The position numbers and the translations under genes are program-made. Below, piece by piece: positions 16,133 through 24,402 of a stretch of DNA of 41,443 nucleotides. Source of the DNA: a bacterium (GTDB taxonomy: Bacteria; Krumholzibacteriota; Krumholzibacteriia; LZORAL124-64-63); assembly GCA_024229695.1 (NCBI GenBank), contig JAAESD010000357.1, positions 1 to 41,443 on the forward strand, given 5' to 3'. The notes under the pieces are model-generated. The model did not search any database, was not told where the DNA came from, and worked only from the letters and a program-made list of their open reading frames with translations. How positions within the stretch are numbered: position 1 is the first letter of the stretch; every line of letters begins with the position of its first letter.

Positions 16133-18568
16133 ATGAGTGATCGAGAATTTAAATTACAGTTAAATGGCGAAGAAGTATTAGTGCCTGCAACCTTGCCGTT
16201 ACTACCGCTTCGAGATGTAGTTGTGTTTCCATTTATGGTAACGCCACTACTTGTTGGCAGGGAACAATCAGTTGAAGCTCTTGAGATTGCAATGGAGCGT
16301 GATAAACTTATTTGTGTCAGTACTCAATATTCCCCGGAAACAAATGAACCTGGTATTACTGACATTTACCCAGTCGGCACAGTTCTGAAAATTTTGCAGG
16401 TTATACGAACTCCTGATCAGACAGTAAAAATTTTGGTAGAAGGTATTGCCAGAGTTTCAATTGAGGATTTGACCAACAACGGTGATTTCAGCGAAGTGAG
16501 AATATTCCCGATTGTTGAAATCGACACTGTGAATGTTGAGACAGAAGCGCTGACTCGTTCAATCAAAGACAGGTTCAAGGAATATGTACGTCTGAACAAA
16601 AGGCTGCCAGATGAGATTCTGATGTCGGTTCTTAATATGGATGGCATAGACCGGATGACTGACTCAATCAGTGCATCGATTGTTGGTAAAGTCCAACTCA
16701 AGCAGCAGTTACTGGCCGAGCCAAGTCTTGTTGAACGGATGCGCAAAGTGAACAAGATTCTTGCCGATGAGCTGGAAATATTGCAAGTCGAACTGAAAAT
16801 TGAGGACGAGGTCCAGAGCCAGGTCCAGAAAAACCAGAAAGAGTTTTATCTGAATGAACAGATGCGAGCAATTCGCAAAGAGCTGGGATATGGAGCTGAT
16901 GATGATTCCGAAATAGATGAGTATCACGATAAAATTGAAGCTTCTAAATTGCCTGAGGATGCGGCCGAGTCTGCTGATCGTGAGCTGAACAGACTGGCGA
17001 AAATGCCGGCAATGAGTCCTGAAGCTGCTGTTGTCCGTAATTATCTGGATACTTTGATTGCTTTACCATGGCATGAGAGGTCTCATGATAGGCTTGATAC
17101 AAAAAAAGTAAGAAGTGCGCTTGATGAGGATCACTATGGTCTTGAAAAAGTTAAAGAACGCATACTTGAGTTTCTTGCTGTTTTGAAAATGACAAAAAAA
17201 ATCCAGGGTTCAATTCTTTGTCTGGTGGGCCCTCCAGGAGTGGGAAAAACCAGCCTGGGCCGTAGTATCGCCGACAGCATGAATCGTAAGTTTGTCCGTA
17301 TTGCTCTTGGTGGGGTAAGGGATGAAGCTGAAATTCGTGGTCACCGTAGAACTTATATCGGTAGTAAACCAGGCCGAATTATTGAAAGCCTTCGTCGTGC
17401 AGGTACCAGAAACCCTGTATTTCTGCTCGATGAAGTTGATAAGATGGGCAATGACTTCCGTGGTGATCCTTCCTCGGCACTACTTGAGGTTCTTGACCCA
17501 GAGCAGAACACAACATTCAGTGATCACTTCCTGGAAGTGGATTTTGACCTGAGTGAAGTAATGTTCATTACTACTGCCAACTCCCTACATACTATACCAG
17601 CTGCATTACAGGACAGAATGGAAGTTATCCGGCTTCCCGGTTACCTGGATCATGAAAAGCTGGCTATAGCTCAGAACTTCCTGATTCCCCGACAGCTGGA
17701 ACGTAATGGTGTTGCAAAGTGGAAAGCCGGCTTCAAGCCGGAGGCCCTTGAAATGATTATCGAGGGATATACCAGAGAGAGTGGAGTCCGGCAGCTGGAA
17801 CGCGAGATCGCATCTATTTGTCGAAAAGTTGCCAAGCATCGGTCTGAAAAAAGTCGATTCCCAGGCCCTGTATCAGCACGAAATCTGGAGAAGTATCTTG
17901 GCCCTACCAAGTACCGCAGAAGAGTAGTTGAGCGCGATCCTGAAGTTGGCGTAGTTACAGGTTTGGCATGGACCATTGTTGGTGGCGAAATTTTACAAAT
18001 CGAGTCAACATCTATGCCTGGTGGTGGCCAACTGAAATTGACTGGCAATCTGAAAGATGTAATGAAGGAATCTGCCGAAACTGCTCTGAGTTTTGCCAGA
18101 ACCAGATGTCTTGACTTGCCTGATGATTTCATAAAGAAAACAGACTTGCATATACATGTGCCAGAAGGGGCAGTGCCAAAGGATGGCCCGAGCGCAGGTA
18201 TTGCTATGGCAACATCTATTGTTTCGTTGCTCTTGAATGAGCCTGTCAGAGCTGATGTGGCAATGACTGGCGAAGTCACTTTGCGTGGCAAAGTTTTGCC
18301 AATTGGTGGTCTTCCTGAAAAAGCGGTAGCTGCTGTACGTGCAGGAGCAAAGGTTGTAATTATTCCAAAAGAAAATGAGAAGGATTTTCTGGAATTGCCG
18401 GACCTTGTAAAAGACAACCTTGAAGTTCATATGGTTGAAACAATGGATGAAGTACTGAAAATTGCGCTGGTAAATCCTGGCAAGGTTAATTCAGTTATGA
18501 AAACTCACTTCTCACCAACTCTGAATCGGGAAAATCCAGTAGATGGCGTTTCTCCGACAGTAAGTTGA
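16133..18568 (+). CDS. lon: Lon protease (ATP-dependent, La)
   Basis: 811 residues from ATG 16133. The upstream in-frame TTG at 16100 lies in the clpX terminator and is rejected; GGAG sits before the ATG. Domains in order are a Lon substrate-binding domain (LPLLPLRDVVVFPFMVTPL), a coiled-coil region (KEFYLNEQMRAIRKELG), an AAA+ module with Walker A GPPGVGKT near 366-373, and a protease domain with the S687 (KDGPSAGIAM) and K730 (GLPEKAVAA) dyad. It degrades damaged and regulatory proteins in the cytoplasm. engB follows within 13 bases, so they are probably one transcript. Confidence 0.97.
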   Translation: MSDREFKLQLNGEEVLVPATLPLLPLRDVVVFPFMVTPLLVGREQSVEALEIAMERDKLICVSTQYSPETNEPGITDIYPVGTVLKILQVIRTPDQTVKILVEGIARVSIEDLTNNGDFSEVRIFPIVEIDTVNVETEALTRSIKDRFKEYVRLNKRLPDEILMSVLNMDGIDRMTDSISASIVGKVQLKQQLLAEPSLVERMRKVNKILADELEILQVELKIEDEVQSQVQKNQKEFYLNEQMRAIRKELGYGADDDSEIDEYHDKIEASKLPEDAAESADRELNRLAKMPAMSPEAAVVRNYLDTLIALPWHERSHDRLDTKKVRSALDEDHYGLEKVKERILEFLAVLKMTKKIQGSILCLVGPPGVGKTSLGRSIADSMNRKFVRIALGGVRDEAEIRGHRRTYIGSKPGRIIESLRRAGTRNPVFLLDEVDKMGNDFRGDPSSALLEVLDPEQNTTFSDHFLEVDFDLSEVMFITTANSLHTIPAALQDRMEVIRLPGYLDHEKLAIAQNFLIPRQLERNGVAKWKAGFKPEALEMIIEGYTRESGVRQLEREIASICRKVAKHRSEKSRFPGPVSARNLEKYLGPTKYRRRVVERDPEVGVVTGLAWTIVGGEILQIESTSMPGGGQLKLTGNLKDVMKESAETALSFARTRCLDLPDDFIKKTDLHIHVPEGAVPKDGPSAGIAMATSIVSLLLNEPVRADVAMTGEVTLRGKVLPIGGLPEKAVAAVRAGAKVVIIPKENEKDFLELPDLVKDNLEVHMVETMDEVLKIALVNPGKVNSVMKTHFSPTLNRENPVDGVSPTVS

Positions 18569-18581
18569 AGCTGGAGTTGAA

Positions 18582-19160
18582 GTGGAAGTAAAGTTCATTA
18601 CAAGTGCTCCCAATCTTGCAGGCAGACCTGAAGAGATTCTGCCTGAGATTGCATTTATCGGCAGGAGTAATTGCGGCAAGTCTAGTCTGATTAATTATTA
18701 TTTGGACCGTAGAAGTATGGCCAAGATTAGTGGTAAACCAGGCAAAACAAGATTGCTCAATTACTTTGAGGTTGAGGAAAATTATTATCTTGTGGATTTA
18801 CCAGGATATGGTTTTGCCAAGGTAAGCAAAAGTACTAGACACCAATGGCAGAAATTAATTAGGCAGTACTTTTTTGCTGGCGACAGGCCGATGGCAGTTT
18901 TCCTGCTCCTTGATGTACGGCATAAACCTACTGAAGATGACAAGAAAACTCTCAAGTGGCTTCAGGATGCTGAGCTGCCATACTCTGTTGTTGTAACAAA
19001 AATAGATAAAGTCAGCAAAAATATTCTAATAGAGAGATATCGGGAAATTGTAACAACATTGCAATTATCAAAAAACACTCCATTTTTTCCTACATCGTCA
19101 ACTGCTAAAATTGGTCGGGAGAACCTATTACAGTGGGTAGGAGCTCTTTTAGAAGAGTAA
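18582..19160 (+). CDS. engB: Ribosome biogenesis GTP-binding protein EngB/YsxC
   Basis: 192 residues. This small TRAFAC GTPase is needed for 50S subunit assembly. G1 is GRSNCGKSS (27-35), G3 is DLPGYG (72-77), G4 is TKID (139-142) and G5 is SSTAKIG near the end. It begins with GTG at 18582, where CTGGAG lies upstream. The lon-engB order is common in bacteria. Confidence 0.96.
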   Translation: MEVKFITSAPNLAGRPEEILPEIAFIGRSNCGKSSLINYYLDRRSMAKISGKPGKTRLLNYFEVEENYYLVDLPGYGFAKVSKSTRHQWQKLIRQYFFAGDRPMAVFLLLDVRHKPTEDDKKTLKWLQDAELPYSVVVTKIDKVSKNILIERYREIVTTLQLSKNTPFFPTSSTAKIGRENLLQWVGALLEE

Positions 19161-19168
19161 ACTAGCGG

Positions 19169-19198
19169 TTGACATAGAGTGTGTTTATAGTATATAAT
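19169..19198 (+). promoter_or_regulatory. Consensus sigma-70 promoter
   Basis: Perfect -35 TTGACA at 19169-19174 and perfect -10 TATAAT at 19193-19198, with an 18-base spacer. The start point would fall near 19205, only a few bases before the ATG at 19208, suggesting a leaderless or near-leaderless message. Confidence 0.8.
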
Positions 19199-19207
19199 AT
19201 CAAAGTC

Positions 19208-19615
19208 ATGAAAAAAGTAATTTACATCAATTCAGTAGCAACAATGATGTGTTTATTGCTACTTTTAACAACTGCAACGGCTTCTGAAGAAGACATGCAG
19301 CAGTTGCCAGCCTATGACACCTATTCATGCACAATTTGCCACACTTCAGAAGAATACATTGATGATCTAAACCAGTTTGGCGTTGATTACCAGAGCTACG
19401 GTGCGTGGGATTCATACCTTGCGGGGTTGGATTCTGATGGTGATGGCTGTACCAACGGTTTTGAGCTTGGTGATACCGATGGTAATGGTGAGCTGGATTT
19501 TGGAAATGATGCAGAAACAGGTAATCCTGGGGCTGCTGGTGACTGTGCTGCCGGTAGTGTTGTTGATGAAGCCACCTGGGGTTCTTTGAAAGCATTATTC
19601 AGCTCTCATCGTTGA
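19208..19615 (+). CDS. Secreted temptin-like protein with CxxCH and calcium-type repeat
   Basis: 135 residues. The signal peptide is MKKVIYINSVATMMCLLLLLTTATA. The mature part has CTICH (41-45), then an LNQFG motif, a tryptophan, and an Asp-rich loop DSDGDGCTNGFELGD (75-89), followed by DTDGNGELD. This order (CxxCH, NxFG, DSDGDGxTNGxELGD) resembles the temptin Cys/Cys domain and thrombospondin type 3-like calcium loops. CTICH could bind haem c, but in temptin-like domains the cysteines form disulfides; C81 in the loop may partner one of them. The start at 19208 has no ribosome binding site. A later ATG at 19244 would cut the signal peptide. Expression is probably strong from the consensus promoter. 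Confidence 0.75.
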   Translation: MKKVIYINSVATMMCLLLLLTTATASEEDMQQLPAYDTYSCTICHTSEEYIDDLNQFGVDYQSYGAWDSYLAGLDSDGDGCTNGFELGDTDGNGELDFGNDAETGNPGAAGDCAAGSVVDEATWGSLKALFSSHR

Positions 19616-19636
19616 CAAATTCAGAATTTGTGTCAA
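19612..19636 (+). repeat. Imperfect inverted repeat at the stop codon
   Basis: TTGACAAATT (19612-19621) and AATTTGTGTCAA (19625-19636) pair except for a two-base bulge. It overlaps the stop of the temptin-like gene and precedes the true terminator. The role is unclear. Confidence 0.3.
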
Positions 19637-19642
19637 GTTTAG

Positions 19643-19670
19643 ACAGTCTCAACTAGGAGACTGTTTTTTT
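19643..19670 (+). terminator. Rho-independent terminator
   Basis: ACAGTCTC (19643-19650) and GAGACTGT (19657-19664) make a perfect 8-base stem with a 6-base loop, ending in a TTTTTTT run. It closes the temptin-like transcript 24 bases before purA. Confidence 0.9.
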
Positions 19671-19693
19671 GTGACCTGTAACCAGGAGCAGAT

Positions 19694-20989
19694 GTGAAAA
19701 ATCGTGTAATAATTGGTGGACAATGGGGCGATGAAGGCAAAGGCAAAATTGTCGATTCTTTAAGTGCACAATTTGATTGGGTTGCTCGCTACCAGGGTGG
19801 CGCCAATGCTGGCCATACAATCATGCGTGGTGACGAGAAGGTTGTCTTGCACCTTGTACCATCCGGTCTGCTTCACGAAGGCGTGAAGGGCTTGCTTGGT
19901 GGCGGTATGGTTGTAGACCCATGGGCACTAAAAGAAGAGATAATTGAACTGGAACAGCGCGGATTCTCAATTCGTGACCGATTGGTAATTTCGTCAAATA
20001 CTCATCTTATTCTACCTTATCATAAAAGAATCGATGAGCTTGCTGAAGACAAGTTGACACGTAAAAGTATAGGCACTACTGGCAGGGGGATTGGTCCTGC
20101 ATATATGGACAAGGTCGCACGATCAGGATTACGTATGGGTGACCTGTTATTGCCTCCTGAGAATCTGGAACGCAAAGTTATAGAGAAAATTCTGGCTGCA
20201 AACGAAATTCTTGCCAGCATGTATGATGCGGATCCATTGCCATCAGCCAGCATAGCCCAGGAACTTGTTGTTCTGGCAGATATTTTCAGACCGATGATTA
20301 CCAGTTCTTATGAAGCGCTTGCTGGTGTGCGCAACGGCTCTGAGTCGATAATGTTTGAAGGTGCTCAAGGAGTACTTTTGGATATCGATCATGGTTCTTT
20401 CCCGTTTGTGACATCAAGCAGCCCAACTATTGCCGGTGCAATTAGTGGAACCGGATTGCCTCCGAGATGCATGCATGAAATTACAGGTATTTTCAAGGCA
20501 TACTGTACTCGTGTTGGTAATGGTCCTTTCCCAACTGAAATTCTTGCTGAAGATGGAGAGGAACTCAGATCACTTGGCGGAGAGTTCGGAGCAACAACTG
20601 GCCGGCCCAGAAGATGTGGTTGGTTTGACTTGTTAGCTGCCAGGTATGCTGTTGATATTAACGGTATGACTGGTGTTGTAATTACAAAGCTGGATGTCCT
20701 GGATTCATTTTCTACAATCAAAGTTGCAGTTGGATATGATTGCAATGGAGAGCCTACTTCAATGTTCCAGACAGGCACTGATGTATTGCCATCTTGCAAG
20801 CCTGTTTACAAGGAATTTGCGGGTTGGGAGAAGCCAACAACGGCTTGTAGAACTCTTGCTGAGTTACCAGCAAATGCCAGAAAATATCTTGAATATCTTG
20901 AGGAAGAACTTGGGACTCACATCATTGGTGTGTCTGTAGGCAAGGGCGCAGAGGATATGGTTTGGACTCCTGAAGGAGTTATAACCTAG
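19694..20989 (+). CDS. purA: Adenylosuccinate synthetase
   Basis: 431 residues, full length. The enzyme makes adenylosuccinate from IMP, aspartate and GTP, the first committed step to AMP. The N-terminal phosphate loop GGQWGDEGKGK, GANAGHT, GTTGRGIGPAY and the C-terminal SVGKGAEDMV are all present. The start is GTG 19694 with AGGAGC upstream; the overlapping ATG two bases earlier is out of frame. It stands alone, followed by tRNA-Lys. Confidence 0.98.
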   Translation: MKNRVIIGGQWGDEGKGKIVDSLSAQFDWVARYQGGANAGHTIMRGDEKVVLHLVPSGLLHEGVKGLLGGGMVVDPWALKEEIIELEQRGFSIRDRLVISSNTHLILPYHKRIDELAEDKLTRKSIGTTGRGIGPAYMDKVARSGLRMGDLLLPPENLERKVIEKILAANEILASMYDADPLPSASIAQELVVLADIFRPMITSSYEALAGVRNGSESIMFEGAQGVLLDIDHGSFPFVTSSSPTIAGAISGTGLPPRCMHEITGIFKAYCTRVGNGPFPTEILAEDGEELRSLGGEFGATTGRPRRCGWFDLLAARYAVDINGMTGVVITKLDVLDSFSTIKVAVGYDCNGEPTSMFQTGTDVLPSCKPVYKEFAGWEKPTTACRTLAELPANARKYLEYLEEELGTHIIGVSVGKGAEDMVWTPEGVIT

Positions 20990-20992
20990 TCT

Positions 20993-21021
20993 TTGACAAT
21001 TGCCCAAAGTGACACTATTAT
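20993..21021 (+). promoter_or_regulatory. Promoter for tRNA-Lys
   Basis: -35 TTGACA at 20993-20998, 17-base spacer, -10 TATTAT at 21016-21021. The start point falls about 8 bases before the mature tRNA. Confidence 0.8.
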
Positions 21022-21035
21022 TCCCGGAGTTTCGT

Positions 21036-21111
21036 GGGTCGCTAGCTCATCAGGTAGAGCACCTCCCTTTTAAGGAGGTGGTGTCAGGTTCAAGTCCTGA
21101 GCGACCTACCA
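21036..21111 (+). tRNA. tRNA-Lys (anticodon UUU)
   Basis: 76 bases with encoded CCA. The anticodon stem CCTCC/GGAGG encloses CTTTTAA, giving TTT. The D-arm GCTC/GAGC and T-loop TTCAAGT are standard. The acceptor GGGTCGC/GCGACCT has a G1-U72 wobble before A73. It has its own promoter and terminator. Confidence 0.98.
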
Positions 21112-21118
21112 CAAATAA

Positions 21119-21148
21119 AAACGGCACTCCTTTTGGAGTGCCGTTTTC
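21119..21148. terminator. Bidirectional terminator between tRNA-Lys and pepF-like gene
   Basis: ACGGCACTCC (21121-21130) and GGAGTGCCGT (21135-21144) form a perfect 10-base stem with a TTTT loop, flanked by A-rich left and TTTTC right sequences. It serves the tRNA and the convergent peptidase gene. Confidence 0.9.
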
Positions 21149-21166
21149 GTATTAACAGTAGTTTAA

Positions 21167-23077
21167 TTATTTATCGCCGTATGTTTTTGTCCACAGCGCA
21201 TCAAATTCATCAACTGTATCTTCAAACAGATCCAACATAACCAGGAATGGCTTTGGAGTTGTAAGGTCAACGCCAGCACTCTGTAGAATCTCAACAGGTG
21301 GTCTTGAAGAACCAGCTTTCAGCATGTTGTTGATATAACGGTCTGCTGCTTTTTGGCCATGACTTTCAATCTCTTTAGCCAATGAAATTCCACTGGTTAG
21401 TCCTGTTGCATAAGTGAACATGTAGAAGTTGTAGTAGAAGTGAGGAATGAATGCCCATTCTACACAATCGTTTTCACCCATTTTAAAATTAGGTCCGTAG
21501 TATTTAGTAATTAACTCTTCATACAGATTATTCAGGAAAGCAGGGGTAAGAACATTGTCTTTTTCAGCATATTCATGGAACCGGAGTTCAAACTCTTCAA
21601 ACAAGGTTTGACGGAAAATTGTCAGACGAATGTTCTCAAGACGTTTGTTAAGCAATGAGAGCCTTTTGACAGGATCTTTCTCGTTTTCCAGCATGTATAC
21701 CAGCAAAATTTCTTCGTTGCATGTTGAAGCAATTTCGGCCAGGAAAGTGGTATAGTCAGCATAAACAAATGGTTGCTCACGACTACTGTACCAACTGTGC
21801 AAAGCATGGCCAAATTCATGAGCTGTTGTAAATACAGCATCAAGAGAGTTGTCGTAGTTATGCAGAACAAAAGGGTGAATATCTTTTGCTACAACACCAT
21901 TGCTATACGCACCTGTGCGTTTATTAGCATTTGGATAAACATCGATCCAGCCATTTGCAGGATCAGATGCATGCATGATAAGCTTTACATAATCTTCACC
22001 AAGAGGTGTCAACCCTTCAGCCATTAAATCTCTACATTCCTGATAGCTGTATTCATCAGGGACACCGTCAAGCATAGGATTATACAAGTTGTCAAAAGTA
22101 ACAGGTCCTTCGAGGCCCAAAACTTTTTTCCGAAGTGCAACATACTTGTGTAAAGTTCTTTCGAGATTCTGATTAACTGTGTCGATTAGCATTCGGAATG
22201 TGTCTGTAGAAATATGATCAGGCTCAAGAGATGCCTGCAGGCAGTTGTCGTAGTTACGAGCTTTGACTGTCAACAGGTGTGACTTGGCAACGCCATCAAG
22301 AGTAGCTGCAAGAGTATTTTCGAAGCTACGGAATGTCCCAAAGAATGCTTCAGCTGCTTGGGCTCTGACTTCAGGATTAGTTGAAGCACGGAGCTTTGAG
22401 AAACCGGAAAGAGTCAGAGGAGCCATTGTGCCATCTTCTTGCAATACTTCAGGGAATTTCATGTCAACATCGCGCAGTTTTGCTGAGACAGAACCTGGAA
22501 GACCGCGTACCTGGCCTGCCATGGCCAAGATTCTTTCTTCAGCAGCAGTAAGAGTATGCTCTTTCTGACGTAGAGTTTCACGAATGTCATATTCATAAAT
22601 CTTCAGGCCCTCATGGTTAGCCAGGAAACCATTAATTGTTTCTTCAGGAATTTCCAGCAGCTCCGGAGTAATGTAGGAAAGGGTGCTGCCAAACGTGGAG
22701 AACATAAACCCGATTTTACCCTGCATCCCCATGTTATCCGAGTTACTTAACTCAACATCAAGGCGAGTGCTGGTGTATATATAAAGACGATAAATGCGCT
22801 GAGTCACATTACTGATATCTTCAAAGCAGTCAAAGAGAGTTTGGGCTGAGTCAGCCAGTTTACCCTCGTAATCTGCAAGAGCTGGAAGCACAGCAGAGAC
22901 TGCTTCATATTCTTTTTCCCAATCTTCAACACTGTCAAATACATGGTCGCTTTTCCATTGGTATTCAACAGGCATTTCACTGCGTGGAGATGCTGGGTCT
23001 GGAGTGTAGGCGAGAGCGATTGTTGATAGCAACACAAGGGACAAGACTGTTAGCGTGGCTACAAGTCTTTTCATCAT
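21167..23077 (-). CDS. pepF: Exported M3-family oligoendopeptidase F
   Basis: 636 residues from ATG 23077, chosen because AGGAGG lies five bases upstream and because it gives a signal peptide (MMKRLVATLTVLSLVLLSTIALA). The body is a full M3B oligoendopeptidase F, a zinc enzyme that cuts short peptides. The zinc site is HEFGH (420-424) in FTTAHEFGHALHSW, with EIASTCNEE about 28 residues later. Most characterised PepF proteins are cytoplasmic; this one should be periplasmic or outer-surface. It lies 70 bases downstream of a lipoprotein gene on the same strand, with a strong hairpin in the gap. Confidence 0.9.
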   Translation of the reverse strand: MMKRLVATLTVLSLVLLSTIALAYTPDPASPRSEMPVEYQWKSDHVFDSVEDWEKEYEAVSAVLPALADYEGKLADSAQTLFDCFEDISNVTQRIYRLYIYTSTRLDVELSNSDNMGMQGKIGFMFSTFGSTLSYITPELLEIPEETINGFLANHEGLKIYEYDIRETLRQKEHTLTAAEERILAMAGQVRGLPGSVSAKLRDVDMKFPEVLQEDGTMAPLTLSGFSKLRASTNPEVRAQAAEAFFGTFRSFENTLAATLDGVAKSHLLTVKARNYDNCLQASLEPDHISTDTFRMLIDTVNQNLERTLHKYVALRKKVLGLEGPVTFDNLYNPMLDGVPDEYSYQECRDLMAEGLTPLGEDYVKLIMHASDPANGWIDVYPNANKRTGAYSNGVVAKDIHPFVLHNYDNSLDAVFTTAHEFGHALHSWYSSREQPFVYADYTTFLAEIASTCNEEILLVYMLENEKDPVKRLSLLNKRLENIRLTIFRQTLFEEFELRFHEYAEKDNVLTPAFLNNLYEELITKYYGPNFKMGENDCVEWAFIPHFYYNFYMFTYATGLTSGISLAKEIESHGQKAADRYINNMLKAGSSRPPVEILQSAGVDLTTPKPFLVMLDLFEDTVDEFDALWTKTYGDK

Positions 23078-23106
23078 GGGAACCTCCTGAGGAGTTTTCA
23101 GATAGT

Positions 23107-23130
23107 TGCCCTGCCAGAAAAGGCAGGGCA
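23107..23130 (-). other. Perfect hairpin between lipoprotein and peptidase genes
   Basis: TGCCCTGCC (23107-23115) and GGCAGGGCA (23122-23130) form a 9-base stem with a 6-base loop. There is no T-run after it on the minus strand, so it is not a standard terminator. It may be an RNA processing or stability element between the two genes. Confidence 0.5.
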
Positions 23131-23147
23131 CAAGAATTTAAATCTAC

Positions 23148-24209
23148 TTAGTTAGGCAATGGGACATCTTGTTGTGACCAATCGGTGCCGTCAAAGTGGA
23201 ATACTACTCCACCATATCCAACAACCCAAATATCGTTAACTGAAGTACCCCAAATACCGTCAAGGCTTGTCCCTGGGGCAACATCAAAAGTCAGATCTTC
23301 AGATGACAACATGTAGTCAGGAGGTTCAATAACTTCAGCTGGAGTTCTTTTTAAAACCTGGCCACCTCTGCTGGTGAACCAGCATGAGTTATTTTCATCT
23401 ACCCAGATGTCAGTAAGGTCATGAAGATTTGTGTGGTCGCCGCCTGGGCTGCTTGTTTCAACATATGACAGTTCATCATTTGCTTCCAGAAGGCGGTAGA
23501 GGTGTCCTTCAGCTCCAACAAGCCAGTTGTTGTCGACGGATTGCTCGTCAGTCCACCCTGAAATTATCCATTCACCCAAACTGGCTTCGATAGGTCCTTT
23601 GACCCAATATTGATGTGTTGAGTCTGGATGGGCTTCAACTAACAGAATTGCATTGCTGCCACCGATAGCATATTTGTTGATCGTCTTGAACGATTCGATA
23701 TCATCGCTACTTCTCAAGATTGTGTCATTCTGACTAATCCAGAAAACTTCGTCAGGAGTATTATCCCAAGAAGAGCCATTCAATTTCAAAATAGCTCCAC
23801 CTTGTCCACAGACAAAAGTATCGCCGTAAGGGCCTTTACCAATGCCATACAAGTTTGAATCGATGCCAGAGTTCATGTCAGACCAGCCACTGCCGCTGTT
23901 TTTCATAATAGTGCCTGAATGTCCACAAACATAAGTTGTGCCAGTGGTGTTGTTGTAGAGACTTGTAAGGGTTACATCTCCATGGTCCTCAAGACTCCAG
24001 CTGGTGCCGTCGAAGTGCACTAGCACACCAGGTTGCCCGGCTATCCAGATATCGTCAGCTGCCGTGCCTTGAATATCAAGGAACCACGTTGAGATTGGAG
24101 GATCCAGGTAATCATCTGGTTGGTTGATTGTTTCCATTTCATCAGTGCAACCAGCAAAGATAATTACCAGAGTAAGAAGGAGAGCTGTAACTAAAAGGCT
24201 GTTTTTCAT
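23148..24209 (-). CDS. Lipoprotein with beta-propeller-like repeats
   Basis: 353 residues from ATG 24209 (AAGGAACC upstream). A lipoprotein signal ends in LVIIFAGC, with lipidated Cys at about residue 20. The mature part has recurring blocks of the form G-(T/S)-x-x-(N/D)-DIW-(I/V)-x-G followed by HFDGT-(S/D)-W. The first is near residues 45-72 and the last near the C-terminus (GTSVNDIWVVGYGGVV), with weaker copies between. Such repeats are typical of surface beta-propeller proteins whose ligands are unknown. It precedes the exported peptidase and may share its transcript. Confidence 0.75.
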   Translation of the reverse strand: MKNSLLVTALLLTLVIIFAGCTDEMETINQPDDYLDPPISTWFLDIQGTAADDIWIAGQPGVLVHFDGTSWSLEDHGDVTLTSLYNNTTGTTYVCGHSGTIMKNSGSGWSDMNSGIDSNLYGIGKGPYGDTFVCGQGGAILKLNGSSWDNTPDEVFWISQNDTILRSSDDIESFKTINKYAIGGSNAILLVEAHPDSTHQYWVKGPIEASLGEWIISGWTDEQSVDNNWLVGAEGHLYRLLEANDELSYVETSSPGGDHTNLHDLTDIWVDENNSCWFTSRGGQVLKRTPAEVIEPPDYMLSSEDLTFDVAPGTSLDGIWGTSVNDIWVVGYGGVVFHFDGTDWSQQDVPLPN

Positions 24210-24402
24210 CGCAAAAGGTTCCTTGAAAAATCTTGCGTACAAACACAACAGACCTGACTGATCTGTGTGTAAAAAATCGATTATGTGTCCTATGAATATT
24301 AAGCAACTGGAGGTTGATTGTCCATAGTGACTTGCAACTGTTCGATTTTTGTATCTTATTATCAGGGAGTGTAACTGCTGGTTAACCCGTTAAGGAAATA
24401 TC

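Noticed and set aside
17671-18417. Open frame of 248 codons on the minus strand inside lon
   Set aside because: It is fully antisense to the conserved Lon protease domain, has no plausible family or ribosome site, and its Ser/Thr-rich composition is what a shadow frame of a coding strand gives.
19208-19615. Calling the CTICH protein a c-type cytochrome
   Set aside because: There is only one CxxCH, no conserved distal Met region, and the rest of the protein follows a temptin/calcium-loop order, so a cytochrome name would overstate the evidence.
24210-24402. Riboswitch or NAD-repressor site upstream of nadA
   Set aside because: A GGTTAACC palindrome (24380-24387) and weak TTGCAA/TTATTA elements are present, but I could not build a known riboswitch fold or match a known operator.
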